Positions 1 through 7,127 of a DNA stretch of 7,475 nucleotides are shown piece by piece. The stretch comes from Acidobacteriota bacterium. Lineage in GTDB: Bacteria; Acidobacteriota; Holophagae; Thermotomaculales; Thermotomaculaceae. Position numbers and translations under genes: made by a program. Numbering within the stretch: the stretch's first letter is position 1; each line of letters begins with the position of its first letter. Under the pieces are notes generated by a model that ran no database searches, was not told the DNA's origin, and worked only from the letters and a program-made list of their open reading frames with translations. Location of the stretch: positions 1 to 7,475 of the forward strand of contig JALWHA010000298.1 of assembly GCA_027038695.1 (NCBI GenBank), written 5' to 3'.

Positions 1-151
1 CTTCTGGGAAAAAACCATAAATCAAAGCTTGATTGAACAAATTTTTTAACTGCAAAAACTTAGTTTTTGAATAGCTTTTTTCTTTTTCAAAATTTTTAAA
101 ATTCAAATATTCTTCCAAATCCAATGGTAAAATTTCACTAGAAAAAGCTTT
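1..151 (-). pseudogene. Start-less fragment resembling an AAA_14/DUF4143 ATPase, runs off the window edge
   Basis: On the minus strand a frame is open from base 151 to the window edge (50 codons). It has no ATG and lies directly behind an in-frame TGA at 152-154. The conceptual peptide contains ILPLDLEEYLNFKN and, about 20 residues later, LFNQALIYGFFPE. In predicted ATPases of the AAA_14 plus DUF4143 type, a 'PLSFxEFLxFKG' segment is followed by a 'YLxYGGFPE' segment. The order and spacing here match that pattern as I remember it, with GFFPE in place of GGFPE. The N-terminal P-loop part is absent. GC is about 24% over bases 1-150, well below the neighbouring genes. I infer a gene remnant or a chimeric join. 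The alternative is that this is the frame-disrupted C-terminus of holA, which would need two indels within about 25 bases. No database search was possible. Confidence 0.4.
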
Positions 152-156
152 TCATC

Positions 157-966
157 TCAATCAAGAAGCAATTTCCTTTGATAAAAAGAAGGATTTGACG
201 GCCTCTCTTCAAAAGCGAGACTGTAAGCCTTTTTAAATGTTGACTCAAGAAAACCGGAAATTGACGGGTATGAAAACCCTCCGTCAAGGAGAGCCTCTCC
301 AACTTTTACGGATTTTGCAAGATTCTTTTCAATTAAAGCATCCTGAATATCAAAAAAAGTATACTCCTTTGAGGGGAAAATTACCTTTTTTACATCTTCA
401 AAACTTATTTTTTTATCATCTTTTTTAAAGGCAAAAACTTTATCCAATTCAGAGTAAAGAGACATAAGGTCTGAAAAAGAAGAAGCCAAAAAGTCCACTC
501 CCGCTCTATCAATCACATACCCATTGTCCCTGACATACTCCTCAACCTTTTGAGGAAATTCCCACTCCCTCACCTTTTTAAAAGAAAACATCTCGGAATA
601 CTTAGCCAGAGTTTTGTTGAATCCGGTTCTTTTATCAAATTTTTCACACTCTAACAGCAGAAAACTTTTTTTTATGCTGCCTGATTTCAATACGTGTAAA
701 AACATTTCAGAAATCTTTTTATCAGATGCTTTAATTTTGACTTTATCAAAACCTTCAACATGAACAACCCTTTTAGGCGCTCCGAAAGGCAGCTCCTCCC
801 ATAAGGATAAAATCTCCTTTAAAGATGTTTTTTTGCCGTCAAGTTTCAGGTAATTAAAATCGGAAAAAGATTGAGGCAGAAGAGTTTTGACTATTGCCTC
901 AACCTTCTTTTTTCTCAACAAATACTCTTCACCCTCAACAATTATAAGGTTAGTTTTGTAAGCCAT
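157..966 (-). CDS. holA: DNA polymerase III subunit delta (HolA), C-terminally truncated
   Basis: HolA is the clamp-loader delta subunit that opens the beta sliding clamp and forms the clamp-loader ring with the tau/gamma and delta-prime subunits. Recognition rests on the N-terminal pattern (NLIIVEGEEYLLRKK at residues 6-20), the following 'ELPFGAPKRVVHVEGFDKV' stretch (58-76), a middle domain at about 131-200, and the start of the collar domain from about 203 (FFDIQDALIEKN, then GGFSYPSISGFLESTFKKAY). The family is usually about 320-345 residues. This protein ends at 269 with QRKLLLD, so roughly 60-70 residues of the collar (ring-forming) domain are missing. The start at 966 follows AAGGA with 7-nt spacing and overlaps the end of lptE by 25 bases. 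The preceding leuS-lptE order supports the identification. The truncation coincides with an abrupt fall in GC and an unrelated-looking reading frame. The product is likely non-functional as read, unless the join is an artefact. Confidence 0.85.
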   Translation of the reverse strand: MAYKTNLIIVEGEEYLLRKKKVEAIVKTLLPQSFSDFNYLKLDGKKTSLKEILSLWEELPFGAPKRVVHVEGFDKVKIKASDKKISEMFLHVLKSGSIKKSFLLLECEKFDKRTGFNKTLAKYSEMFSFKKVREWEFPQKVEEYVRDNGYVIDRAGVDFLASSFSDLMSLYSELDKVFAFKKDDKKISFEDVKKVIFPSKEYTFFDIQDALIEKNLAKSVKVGEALLDGGFSYPSISGFLESTFKKAYSLAFEERPSNPSFYQRKLLLD

Positions 967-1424
967 GCATTTATCCTTAAAGCAATTTGTTCCGCTAAAA
1001 CCGAAGCCGTTTTATTTCTACTATCCACAAAACTTTGAGAATCAACAGGAAATTTCCTATAAAGTTTAACCGTATCCTTAAATCTGTAACATTTCCCTTT
1101 ATACTTTATAACGGAACTCAGCCTATATCTTAATTCTTCGGCAGTCTGCCTGTTATCTTTTCCGCTTTGAACGGTAAATGTTTTGTAGTGTTCAACAGTA
1201 ATTGAAATTACAAAATCACCTTCCAAATCCCCGGTTTCCCTGAATCCCCTTTCAAAGAGTTTATCCTTAATGTTCCACTCAATATCTTTTTTAAACTCAA
1301 GTAAAAAAGGGTCTTTAAGTGTAAATGATTTCAAGAAAAAAGTATAATGCGGGTAGGTTTGAACCCTGTACCCGCATGAAAGAGAAAGTATTGTAAAAAC
1401 CGCAATTAAAACAAATCTTTTCAT
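942..1424 (-). CDS. lptE: LPS-assembly lipoprotein LptE
   Basis: This is a 160-residue putative outer-membrane lipoprotein. LptE plugs the LptD barrel and helps insert lipopolysaccharide into the outer leaflet. The N-terminus is a short lipoprotein signal (MKRFVLIAVFTI, then SLSC) with the lipidated Cys at 17. The CGYRV that follows is typical of LptE-family mature ends. The rest is a small alpha/beta domain with the phrase 'LEFKKDIEWNIKDKLFERGF' (42-61), matching the family's helix-then-strand layout. Sequence conservation in this family is weak, so identity also rests on position between leuS and holA, where lptE sits in other Gram-negatives. The start codon shares one base with the leuS stop (TAATG). 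No Shine-Dalgarno sequence is visible just upstream, so translation probably depends on coupling to leuS. The 3' end overlaps holA by 25 bases. Confidence 0.75.
   Translation of the reverse strand: MKRFVLIAVFTILSLSCGYRVQTYPHYTFFLKSFTLKDPFLLEFKKDIEWNIKDKLFERGFRETGDLEGDFVISITVEHYKTFTVQSGKDNRQTAEELRYRLSSVIKYKGKCYRFKDTVKLYRKFPVDSQSFVDSRNKTASVLAEQIALRINAWLTKLTL
974..978 (-). promoter_or_regulatory. Ribosome binding site of holA inside lptE
   Basis: Minus-strand AAGGA lies 7 nt before the ATG at 966, within the last codons of lptE. It supports that ATG as the holA start despite the 25-base gene overlap. Confidence 0.6.
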
Positions 1425-3877
1425 TATTTCACAACTATATTCAAAAGCCTGTTCGGAATGTAAATTTTCTTTACAATGTTTTTACCTTCTAATGCCTTTG
1501 CAACCTTTCCGTCTTCCAAAGCCTTTAAATAAGCTTCATCCGCATCAATCCCCATTTCAACCTCAATCTTTCCTTTTACTTTACCGTTTACCTGAACAAT
1601 AAGCATAAAGGTTTGATCCTTCGCCAGGTTTTTGTCAAACACCGGCCATTGGCGCAAATCAACACCGTAAATTTCGCCCATTTCAGAGCATATATGGGGA
1701 GCAAAAGGCATTAGCATTTTAACAAGCCCCGAAAATGTTTCTTTTATCGCCGCTTTATCAAAATCGTTTTCCGGTTTGAAGGAAGAAAGGGAATTGAAAA
1801 GTTCCATTAAAGAAGCAATTGCAGTATTTAAGTGAATGCGAACCTCAATGTCTTCGGAAACCTTCTTTATGGTTTTGTGAAGCTTTTTAACAAGTTCTTT
1901 ACCCTTTTTAGATATTTTATTCACATCAAACCCAATTTGGGATTTAATAATTTCGGCATTTTCCTCTCCAAAATTCCACACCCTGGTAAGAAACCTTAAA
2001 GCCCCTTCAGCGCCCTGGTCCTGCCAGTCAATCTCTTTCTCGGGGGGTGCTGCGAACAGCATAAAAAGCCTTACGGCATCAGCCCCATACTTTTGAATCA
2101 TCTCATCAGGGTCTACAACATTACCAAGCGATTTAGACATCTTTCTCCCGTCTTTAATAACCATTCCCTGAGTCAAAAGCCTTACAACAGGCTCTTCAAC
2201 AGGCACAAGGCCTAAATCATGCAAAAACATGGTGAAGAATCTTGTATAAATCAAATGCATTGTAGCATGCTCAATGCCGCCAATGTATAAATCAACGGGA
2301 GACCAGTATTCAACCTTTTCTTTTGAGAAAGGCTCTTTATCGTTTTTGGGGTCAATATACCTGAAATAGTACCAGCTTGAATCAATAAAAGTGTCCATAG
2401 TGTCTGTTTCCCTTGTTGCCTCACCTCCGCATTTGGGACACTTTGTTTTGAGAAAGGTTTTTGAAGTCAAAAGGGGAGATCCGCCCTCTCCTTTAAATTC
2501 AACGTCGTCAGGCAATTCAACAGGCAAATCTTCGTAAGGAACCGGTACAATGCCGCATTTATCGCAATAAATTATCGGAATAGGAGTACCCCAATACCTC
2601 TGCCTTGAAATACCCCAGTCTTTAAGTTTATAAGTAATTGCCGCTTTACCAAGCCCTTCTTTTTCAAGCCATTCATTCATCTTTACTTTCGCATCTTCGG
2701 TTTTAAGCCCTGTAAACTCACCTGAATTCACAAGGTAACCGTACTCTGTGAAAGCCTTTTCAAGTTCACCTTGATAAACAAAACCCTTTTCAGGTGCAAT
2801 AACAGGGATTATTTCAAGGCGGTACTTTTTAGCAAATTCAAAATCCCTCTCGTCGTGAGCGGGAACACTCATTACCGCCCCTGTTCCATACTCAGCAAGG
2901 ACAAAGTTTGCAAGGTAGACAGGCACTTCCTTTTTATTAAAGGGGTTTATAGCGTAAAATCCCGTAAACTGCCCTAACTTCTCACTCGTCTGCAACCTTT
3001 CTTCACGGGACATTTTGTTAATCTTGTCCACAAAATCCTGAACTTCCTTACCTAATTCCCCTTTTTCAACAAACTCTTTTACAATTTTGTGATTAGGAGC
3101 AACGCATACAAATGTACATCCGAAAATTGTGTCAACCCTTGTGGTAAAAACCTCTAAATCCTTTTCAAGCCCTTTTACTTTAAATTTAATAATGCTTCCT
3201 TCGCTCCTGCCTATCCAGTTTCTTTGCATCTCTTTTACATTTTCAGGCCAGCCTTCAAGTTTATCAAGATTATTAAGCAATCTATCTGCATAATCGGTTA
3301 TCCTGATAAACCACTGCTCCAACTCCTTTTGCTCAACCTCTGAATCACATCTCCAGCATTTTCCCCCTTCCGCCTGTTCATTGGCAAGGACTGTCCGGCA
3401 GGAAGGGCACCAGTTAACAGACCTTTTACTTCTGTAAGCAAGGCCTTTTTCATACATTTTCAGGAAAAACCATTGATTCCATTTATAGTATTCAGGGAAA
3501 CAGGTTGCTATCTCTCTATCCCAATCATATGAAAAACCCAGATTTTTCAATTGCTTCCTCATCATTTCGATATGATTGACAGTATGCACTCTCGGGTGGT
3601 CTCCCCTTTTAATTGCGGCATTTTCAGCGGGAAGCCCGAAAGAATCCCATCCCATAGGGTGAAGCACATTGTAACCTTTCATTGAAAGATATCTTGCGAC
3701 AACATCACCTATACTGTAATTCCTTACATGCCCCATATGTATTCTTCCCGAAGGATAGGGAAGCATCTCAAGACAGTAAAACTTCTTTTTATTATCATCT
3801 ACTTCAACCTTGTACGGATTTTCCTTTTCCCACTTTTCCTTCCACTTATTTTCAACCTTTTCAAAATCGTAAGCCAT
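1424..3877 (-). CDS. leuS: Leucyl-tRNA synthetase
   Basis: A complete 817-residue cytoplasmic class Ia aminoacyl-tRNA synthetase that attaches leucine to tRNA-Leu. The HIGH signature is present as HMGH (residues 47-50) in PYPSGRIHMGHVRNYSIGD, and the KMSKS loop is at 579-583 (DGRKMSKSLGN). The CP1 editing domain lies between the catalytic halves, with the threonine-containing TTRVDT at 245-250 and the GTGAVMSVPAHDERD stretch at about 331-345 that holds the conserved editing aspartate region. A zinc-knuckle pattern is formed by Cys157, 160, 174 and 177. A second cysteine set is at 438, 441, 480 and 483, before the family motif TDTMDTFIDSSWYYFRY. The C-terminal anticodon-binding and tRNA-contacting region ends with VQVNGKVKGKIEV (761-773). 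Length and motif order are normal for the bacterial family. The gene abuts hemL with no spacer and shares one base with lptE. No T-box or attenuator can fit directly upstream, so it is transcribed with hemL. Confidence 0.98.
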   Translation of the reverse strand: MAYDFEKVENKWKEKWEKENPYKVEVDDNKKKFYCLEMLPYPSGRIHMGHVRNYSIGDVVARYLSMKGYNVLHPMGWDSFGLPAENAAIKRGDHPRVHTVNHIEMMRKQLKNLGFSYDWDREIATCFPEYYKWNQWFFLKMYEKGLAYRSKRSVNWCPSCRTVLANEQAEGGKCWRCDSEVEQKELEQWFIRITDYADRLLNNLDKLEGWPENVKEMQRNWIGRSEGSIIKFKVKGLEKDLEVFTTRVDTIFGCTFVCVAPNHKIVKEFVEKGELGKEVQDFVDKINKMSREERLQTSEKLGQFTGFYAINPFNKKEVPVYLANFVLAEYGTGAVMSVPAHDERDFEFAKKYRLEIIPVIAPEKGFVYQGELEKAFTEYGYLVNSGEFTGLKTEDAKVKMNEWLEKEGLGKAAITYKLKDWGISRQRYWGTPIPIIYCDKCGIVPVPYEDLPVELPDDVEFKGEGGSPLLTSKTFLKTKCPKCGGEATRETDTMDTFIDSSWYYFRYIDPKNDKEPFSKEKVEYWSPVDLYIGGIEHATMHLIYTRFFTMFLHDLGLVPVEEPVVRLLTQGMVIKDGRKMSKSLGNVVDPDEMIQKYGADAVRLFMLFAAPPEKEIDWQDQGAEGALRFLTRVWNFGEENAEIIKSQIGFDVNKISKKGKELVKKLHKTIKKVSEDIEVRIHLNTAIASLMELFNSLSSFKPENDFDKAAIKETFSGLVKMLMPFAPHICSEMGEIYGVDLRQWPVFDKNLAKDQTFMLIVQVNGKVKGKIEVEMGIDADEAYLKALEDGKVAKALEGKNIVKKIYIPNRLLNIVVK

Positions 3878-5167
3878 TTAAGCCTCCTCCAACCCTTCTA
3901 TTTTAATAAATTCACTCAGCAATTTTATATACAGGTCTAAATCCTCTTTTGTATGTTTAACTGATAGGAAATTAGCCTCATACTGAGACGGGGGCAATAA
4001 AATCCCGTTATTAAGCATGTATTTAAAAAACCTTGAAAACCTGTCAAAATCACATTCATTTACCTCTTTCAAATTTTCTGGTGCTTTATCCCTGAAGAAC
4101 AAAGTGAACATAGTGCCCACATAGTTAAATGAAATGCCTTTTGTTTTTGAGCAAATTTCCTCAACTCCGGTATAAAAATCCCTCGCCGTTTCCAATATTG
4201 TCTCAAAAACATTGTCCCTTTCATATATTTCAAGGGTTTTCAAGCCGCAAGCCATGGCGACGGGATTTCCCGACAAAGTTCCCGCCTGATAAACAGGCCC
4301 TTCCGGTGCAAGGTAATCCATTATCTCCTTTTTACCGCCTACGGCGCCCACAGGCATACCCCCACCGATTACCTTCCCGAAGGTTGCTAAATCAGGGATA
4401 ATATTAAACAAACCGTAAGCACCTTTAGAATGGACCCTGAACCCTGCCATAACCTCGTCAAATATCAACAGAGTCCCCGTTTCATCACAAACCTCTCTCA
4501 AGCCTTCAAGAAAACCATTTTCAGGCTTAACCACTCCCATATTGCCTGCCACAGGCTCAACAATTACACAGGCAACATCTTTATTTTTCAAAGCCTCTTT
4601 TACACAATCAAGGCTATTGTATTCGCAGGTTAAAGTAGTCTTAACTGTGTCTTCAGGGATTCCGGGGGTAGAAGGTATGCCGAAAGTAGCGACTCCCGAT
4701 CCTGCCTGCACTAAAAGTGCATCGTGGTGGCCGTGATAACAACCGTTAAACTTTAAAATTTTATCTCTTTTAGTATAACCCCTTGCAAGCCTTATTGCCG
4801 TCATTGTGGCTTCAGTTCCAGAATTGACAAACCTGATCTTATCAATATAGGGAAGCATCGACTTAACCTTCTCGGCGAGTTGCACTTCATAAGGCGAAGG
4901 CATACCGAATGAAACCCCTTTTAACGCCGTTAATTCAATTTCCTTAAGAACCTCTCTATTGGAATGGCCTAAAATTGCAGGCCCCCAGGTTAAAACAAAA
5001 TCAATGTATCTATTGCCGTCAACATCGTATATAAACTGCCCTTCCGCTTTTTCTATAAATATCGGACTTAACCCCACAGACTTAAAAGCCCTTACAGGTG
5101 AATCCACCCCTCCGGGTATGGATTTAAGCGCTCTTTCAAAAAAATTTTTTGATTTATCCCTATTCAT
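3878..5167 (-). CDS. hemL: Glutamate-1-semialdehyde 2,1-aminomutase
   Basis: A 429-residue PLP-dependent class III aminotransferase fold enzyme. It isomerises glutamate-1-semialdehyde to 5-aminolevulinate, the last step of the C5 route to tetrapyrroles (heme, cobalamin, siroheme). Visible signatures are the family N-terminus (SIPGGVDSPVRAFKSVG, residues 16-32), NSGTEA (115-120) for phosphate binding, YHGHHDA (144-150), the aspartate of FDEVMAGFR (236-244) that contacts the pyridine nitrogen, and the Schiff-base lysine K265 in FGKVIGGGMPVGAVGG. A GTLSGNP phosphate-binding loop follows at 296-302. The gating-loop region QAGSGVATFGIPSTPG (154-169) favours HemL over other class III aminotransferases such as BioA. 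The ATG at 5167 has AAGGAG 6-7 nt upstream. It is the first gene of the hemL-leuS-lptE-holA unit and has a promoter just upstream. Other heme genes are not in the window. Confidence 0.97.
   Translation of the reverse strand: MNRDKSKNFFERALKSIPGGVDSPVRAFKSVGLSPIFIEKAEGQFIYDVDGNRYIDFVLTWGPAILGHSNREVLKEIELTALKGVSFGMPSPYEVQLAEKVKSMLPYIDKIRFVNSGTEATMTAIRLARGYTKRDKILKFNGCYHGHHDALLVQAGSGVATFGIPSTPGIPEDTVKTTLTCEYNSLDCVKEALKNKDVACVIVEPVAGNMGVVKPENGFLEGLREVCDETGTLLIFDEVMAGFRVHSKGAYGLFNIIPDLATFGKVIGGGMPVGAVGGKKEIMDYLAPEGPVYQAGTLSGNPVAMACGLKTLEIYERDNVFETILETARDFYTGVEEICSKTKGISFNYVGTMFTLFFRDKAPENLKEVNECDFDRFSRFFKYMLNNGILLPPSQYEANFLSVKHTKEDLDLYIKLLSEFIKIEGLEEA
3883..3890 (-). promoter_or_regulatory. leuS ribosome binding site embedded in hemL
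   Basis: Minus-strand GGAGGAGG forms the last Glu-Glu codons of hemL. It stands about 5 nt before the leuS ATG, which directly follows the hemL TAA. The strong Shine-Dalgarno therefore doubles as coding sequence and fixes the leuS start at 3877. Confidence 0.8.
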
Positions 5168-5194
5168 ACAACTCTCCTTTATCCTGATTGGATA

Positions 5195-5225
5195 ATTATA
5201 TCAAATTTTTAAAAAGGGATAACAA
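5195..5225 (-). promoter_or_regulatory. Extended -10 promoter of the hemL-leuS-lptE-holA unit
   Basis: On the minus strand TATAAT (5195-5200) is preceded immediately by TGA, giving the TGnTATAAT extended -10 form. The best -35 is a partial match, TTGTTA at 5220-5225, with an over-long 19-nt spacer. Such a weak -35 is commonly tolerated with an extended -10. It lies between the upstream terminator and the hemL start and would give a leader of only about 20 nt. This is a sequence prediction only. Confidence 0.7.
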
Positions 5226-5239
5226 TAAAGGAAGGCAAT

Positions 5240-5264
5240 AAAAAAAGCCCCCCGAAGGGGGCTT
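5240..5264 (-). terminator. Rho-independent terminator of the 614-residue protein gene
   Basis: Read on the minus strand, AAGCCCCC pairs with GGGGGCTT in an 8-bp stem closed by a TTCG loop (a stable C-UUCG-G tetraloop). A run of T's follows directly. It starts about 18 bases past the stop codon of the 614-residue gene. The T-run is only on the exit side for minus-strand transcription, so it insulates this gene from hemL. Confidence 0.92.
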
Positions 5265-5282
5265 AAGTGATTTTCAAAACAA

Positions 5283-7127
5283 TTACTTGTTATCTAACAT
5301 TCCATACAATTCAGAATATGTAGCATCTACGAAAGTCGGGATTCTCGGTAAGAAGCCCTGAGCCTGTGTACCGTCACCTAACATTCCGAAACCGTCAAGA
5401 AGGATAGGAGTATCGCCTACAGTTGCTTTACCTACAGCAACAACCCAGAACCTTTCGTCACCGAAAGCGTCATCAGTGTAACCGCTCATAAGTGTCGGTG
5501 AGAATGCAGGATCTGAGAGCAATACTGTTAAGATACCTGATTTCGGCAATGTGCCCGCATCGTAAACATAAACGTCTCCGTCTTCCTCAATGAGGTAAAG
5601 TGTTACGTTGATATCCTGGTCAACACCGAGGAACCCGACTCCCTGTCCGCCGTAGTAGCAGTTTACAGAAGGAAGAACAGTGTTGTAGTAGTAGTTTACA
5701 TTTGTAATAGCAAGGCCTGACCACCAACCTGTTGTTTTCGGGAAGTACGGGAAGTAAAGTGCATCCTGGTAGTATGTAGGCTGATATTGACTCTCATCCG
5801 GGCAGTCAACAAACTTCAATGACTTCATAATAATAGCGCTATTACCGGTTCCGCAAGGTACGGGGTACCAGGAAACCTTGAGGTATGCTTCGATCGGGCC
5901 GTCAGAAGTTAACCTTGCAAGATCAAAATTGTCAAGATAAATTGTTCCTGCGCCTGCTGTAGAAGCTGCAGTTACAGTGTACTGAACCTTTGAATAAAGA
6001 TCATAATTATCCACACAAGCATCATAGTGCTCCGGACACCCGTTAAGGCCGTCTTTTCCGTCAGCATACATATCATCTGAATATGCACCTGTACCTGAAG
6101 CATCAATAAGATCAACCATAACTGGACCTGTTATGGTAAGACCACTTGTTGCATCGGTTGTCAATGTAGGAGCAGTTGCAAAATAAACATCAATAGGATT
6201 GCCGCTTGCGTCAACGACTGAGAACTCAATAATAGCACCAACAGGCAACATGCCTGTAGAATCTTCTTTTAAGTATGCCTGGCAAGAACCGTCGTTAAGA
6301 ACAAGTGTTCCAACCCTGTAGAGATCATGACACTCGTAAGATTCCGGAGTGGTCTGGGTAGCAGCATGGTGAACATAGCACTGGCAGAGAGTTACGTCTA
6401 TTGAAGACGCAATCTTAGAAAGGTCTGCAGCAGTATTCCCGCTCTTAGCAGCACAGGTAGCACCGATAATAAAGTTATTGTTATCTCTCGGAACACCGTA
6501 AGCAACAGCAGGGTTAGCAGGCTGGTAAGCAGTACCCAAATAGTTTGCCGTCATACTACTCGGATTCAAAGTATCATCGTTACAATCAGCTGCAACTGTC
6601 CAGTCAGTAATAGACACCTGGAAAAAGGCGTTCTCCTGTAAAGTAGAACCCTGGAAATTTACACAGATCGCATGAGGCTCAAAAACAACACCAGAGTTAC
6701 CAACAGCCTGGGTGTTACCTAACTCAAACCACGCCTGGTCGTTAGCATTGGGGCTGCCTGAAGGAGCCTCACAGATCTTTACGTAAATAGTATCGCTACC
6801 AGCAGCACCGAAAGCCTTAACATTACCAGAAACCCAGTGAGTTCCGTCAACTTCAAGAATTCCCCACCTCGGGTCTCCGTTAGCGTCTTCAAAAATATTC
6901 TTGCAAAGAGTAGCGCCATCTGTTAACTGAATTTTAATGAGAATAAAATCCTGAGAATTAGCACGCTGATAGTCCTGATTGTTAGACACAACAAATTTCA
7001 TAGCACTGATACGCTCACAAGGACCCTGGTTATAAACGTGGGGTGTAGTAGTCTGAACATCCACCGTAGCGAATGCGGAAACTACCACAAACACCGCAAA
7101 CAAGGTTGTTAACAATTTTTTCATCAA
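5283..7127 (-). CDS. Exported cysteine-rich protein of unknown function, likely highly expressed
   Basis: I do not recognise this 614-residue protein as a whole. It begins with a classical Sec signal peptide: MMKK, a hydrophobic core to about residue 18, and probable cleavage after AFA at 20. No lipobox, C-terminal anchor helix, LPXTG or SLH motif is visible. Fifteen cysteines (37, 75, 119, 155, 182, 225, 248, 250, 266, 282, 364, 371, 425, 442, 490) are spread over the first four fifths, suggesting disulfide-stabilised domains outside the cytoplasm. The mature part is rich in Asp, Thr, Gly and aromatics and poor in Lys/Arg, and looks mostly beta-stranded. The C-terminal part from about 455 (LYFPYFPKTTGWWSGLAITN ... 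GFGMLGDGTQAQGFLP) resembles a 'hydrophobic-GWxxGLAIxN' beta module that I recall from secreted proteins of diverse diderms; that link is from memory. Sampled Phe, Tyr and Asn codons are mostly TTC, TAC and AAC, unlike holA. The start at 7127 has AGGAGGT about 7 nt upstream. The gene is monocistronic, with its own promoter and terminator. Confidence 0.9.
   Translation of the reverse strand: MMKKLLTTLFAVFVVVSAFATVDVQTTTPHVYNQGPCERISAMKFVVSNNQDYQRANSQDFILIKIQLTDGATLCKNIFEDANGDPRWGILEVDGTHWVSGNVKAFGAAGSDTIYVKICEAPSGSPNANDQAWFELGNTQAVGNSGVVFEPHAICVNFQGSTLQENAFFQVSITDWTVAADCNDDTLNPSSMTANYLGTAYQPANPAVAYGVPRDNNNFIIGATCAAKSGNTAADLSKIASSIDVTLCQCYVHHAATQTTPESYECHDLYRVGTLVLNDGSCQAYLKEDSTGMLPVGAIIEFSVVDASGNPIDVYFATAPTLTTDATSGLTITGPVMVDLIDASGTGAYSDDMYADGKDGLNGCPEHYDACVDNYDLYSKVQYTVTAASTAGAGTIYLDNFDLARLTSDGPIEAYLKVSWYPVPCGTGNSAIIMKSLKFVDCPDESQYQPTYYQDALYFPYFPKTTGWWSGLAITNVNYYYNTVLPSVNCYYGGQGVGFLGVDQDINVTLYLIEEDGDVYVYDAGTLPKSGILTVLLSDPAFSPTLMSGYTDDAFGDERFWVVAVGKATVGDTPILLDGFGMLGDGTQAQGFLPRIPTFVDATYSELYGMLDNK

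Noticed and set aside
1..156. Simple single-base frameshift restoring holA
   Set aside because: The open frame at 2-151 is blocked by TGA at 152-154 while the holA frame stops at 157-159, so a single indel cannot connect them. Two indels through the third frame would be needed. I keep this only as an alternative.
237..428. Plus-strand open frame of 63 codons
   Set aside because: It lies wholly antisense to holA, has no ribosome site, and its peptide is low-complexity and unlike any family I know.
3682..3940. Two overlapping plus-strand open frames
   Set aside because: Both are antisense to the start of leuS and the end of hemL, whose motifs are unmistakable. They are shadows of those genes.
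4129..5195. Several plus-strand open frames opposite hemL
   Set aside because: hemL is intact with all active-site motifs, and the antisense peptides are rich in Pro, Ser and Leu with no domain or start signal.
5240..5264. The GC-rich hairpin as a bidirectional terminator
   Set aside because: On the plus strand the stem is followed by AAGTGA rather than a T-run, so it functions as a terminator only for minus-strand transcription.
5283..7127. The cysteine-rich protein as a multiheme cytochrome
   Set aside because: Despite many cysteines and histidines there is no CxxCH motif; the CxC at 248-250 and the CX6C at 364-371 do not bind c-type heme.
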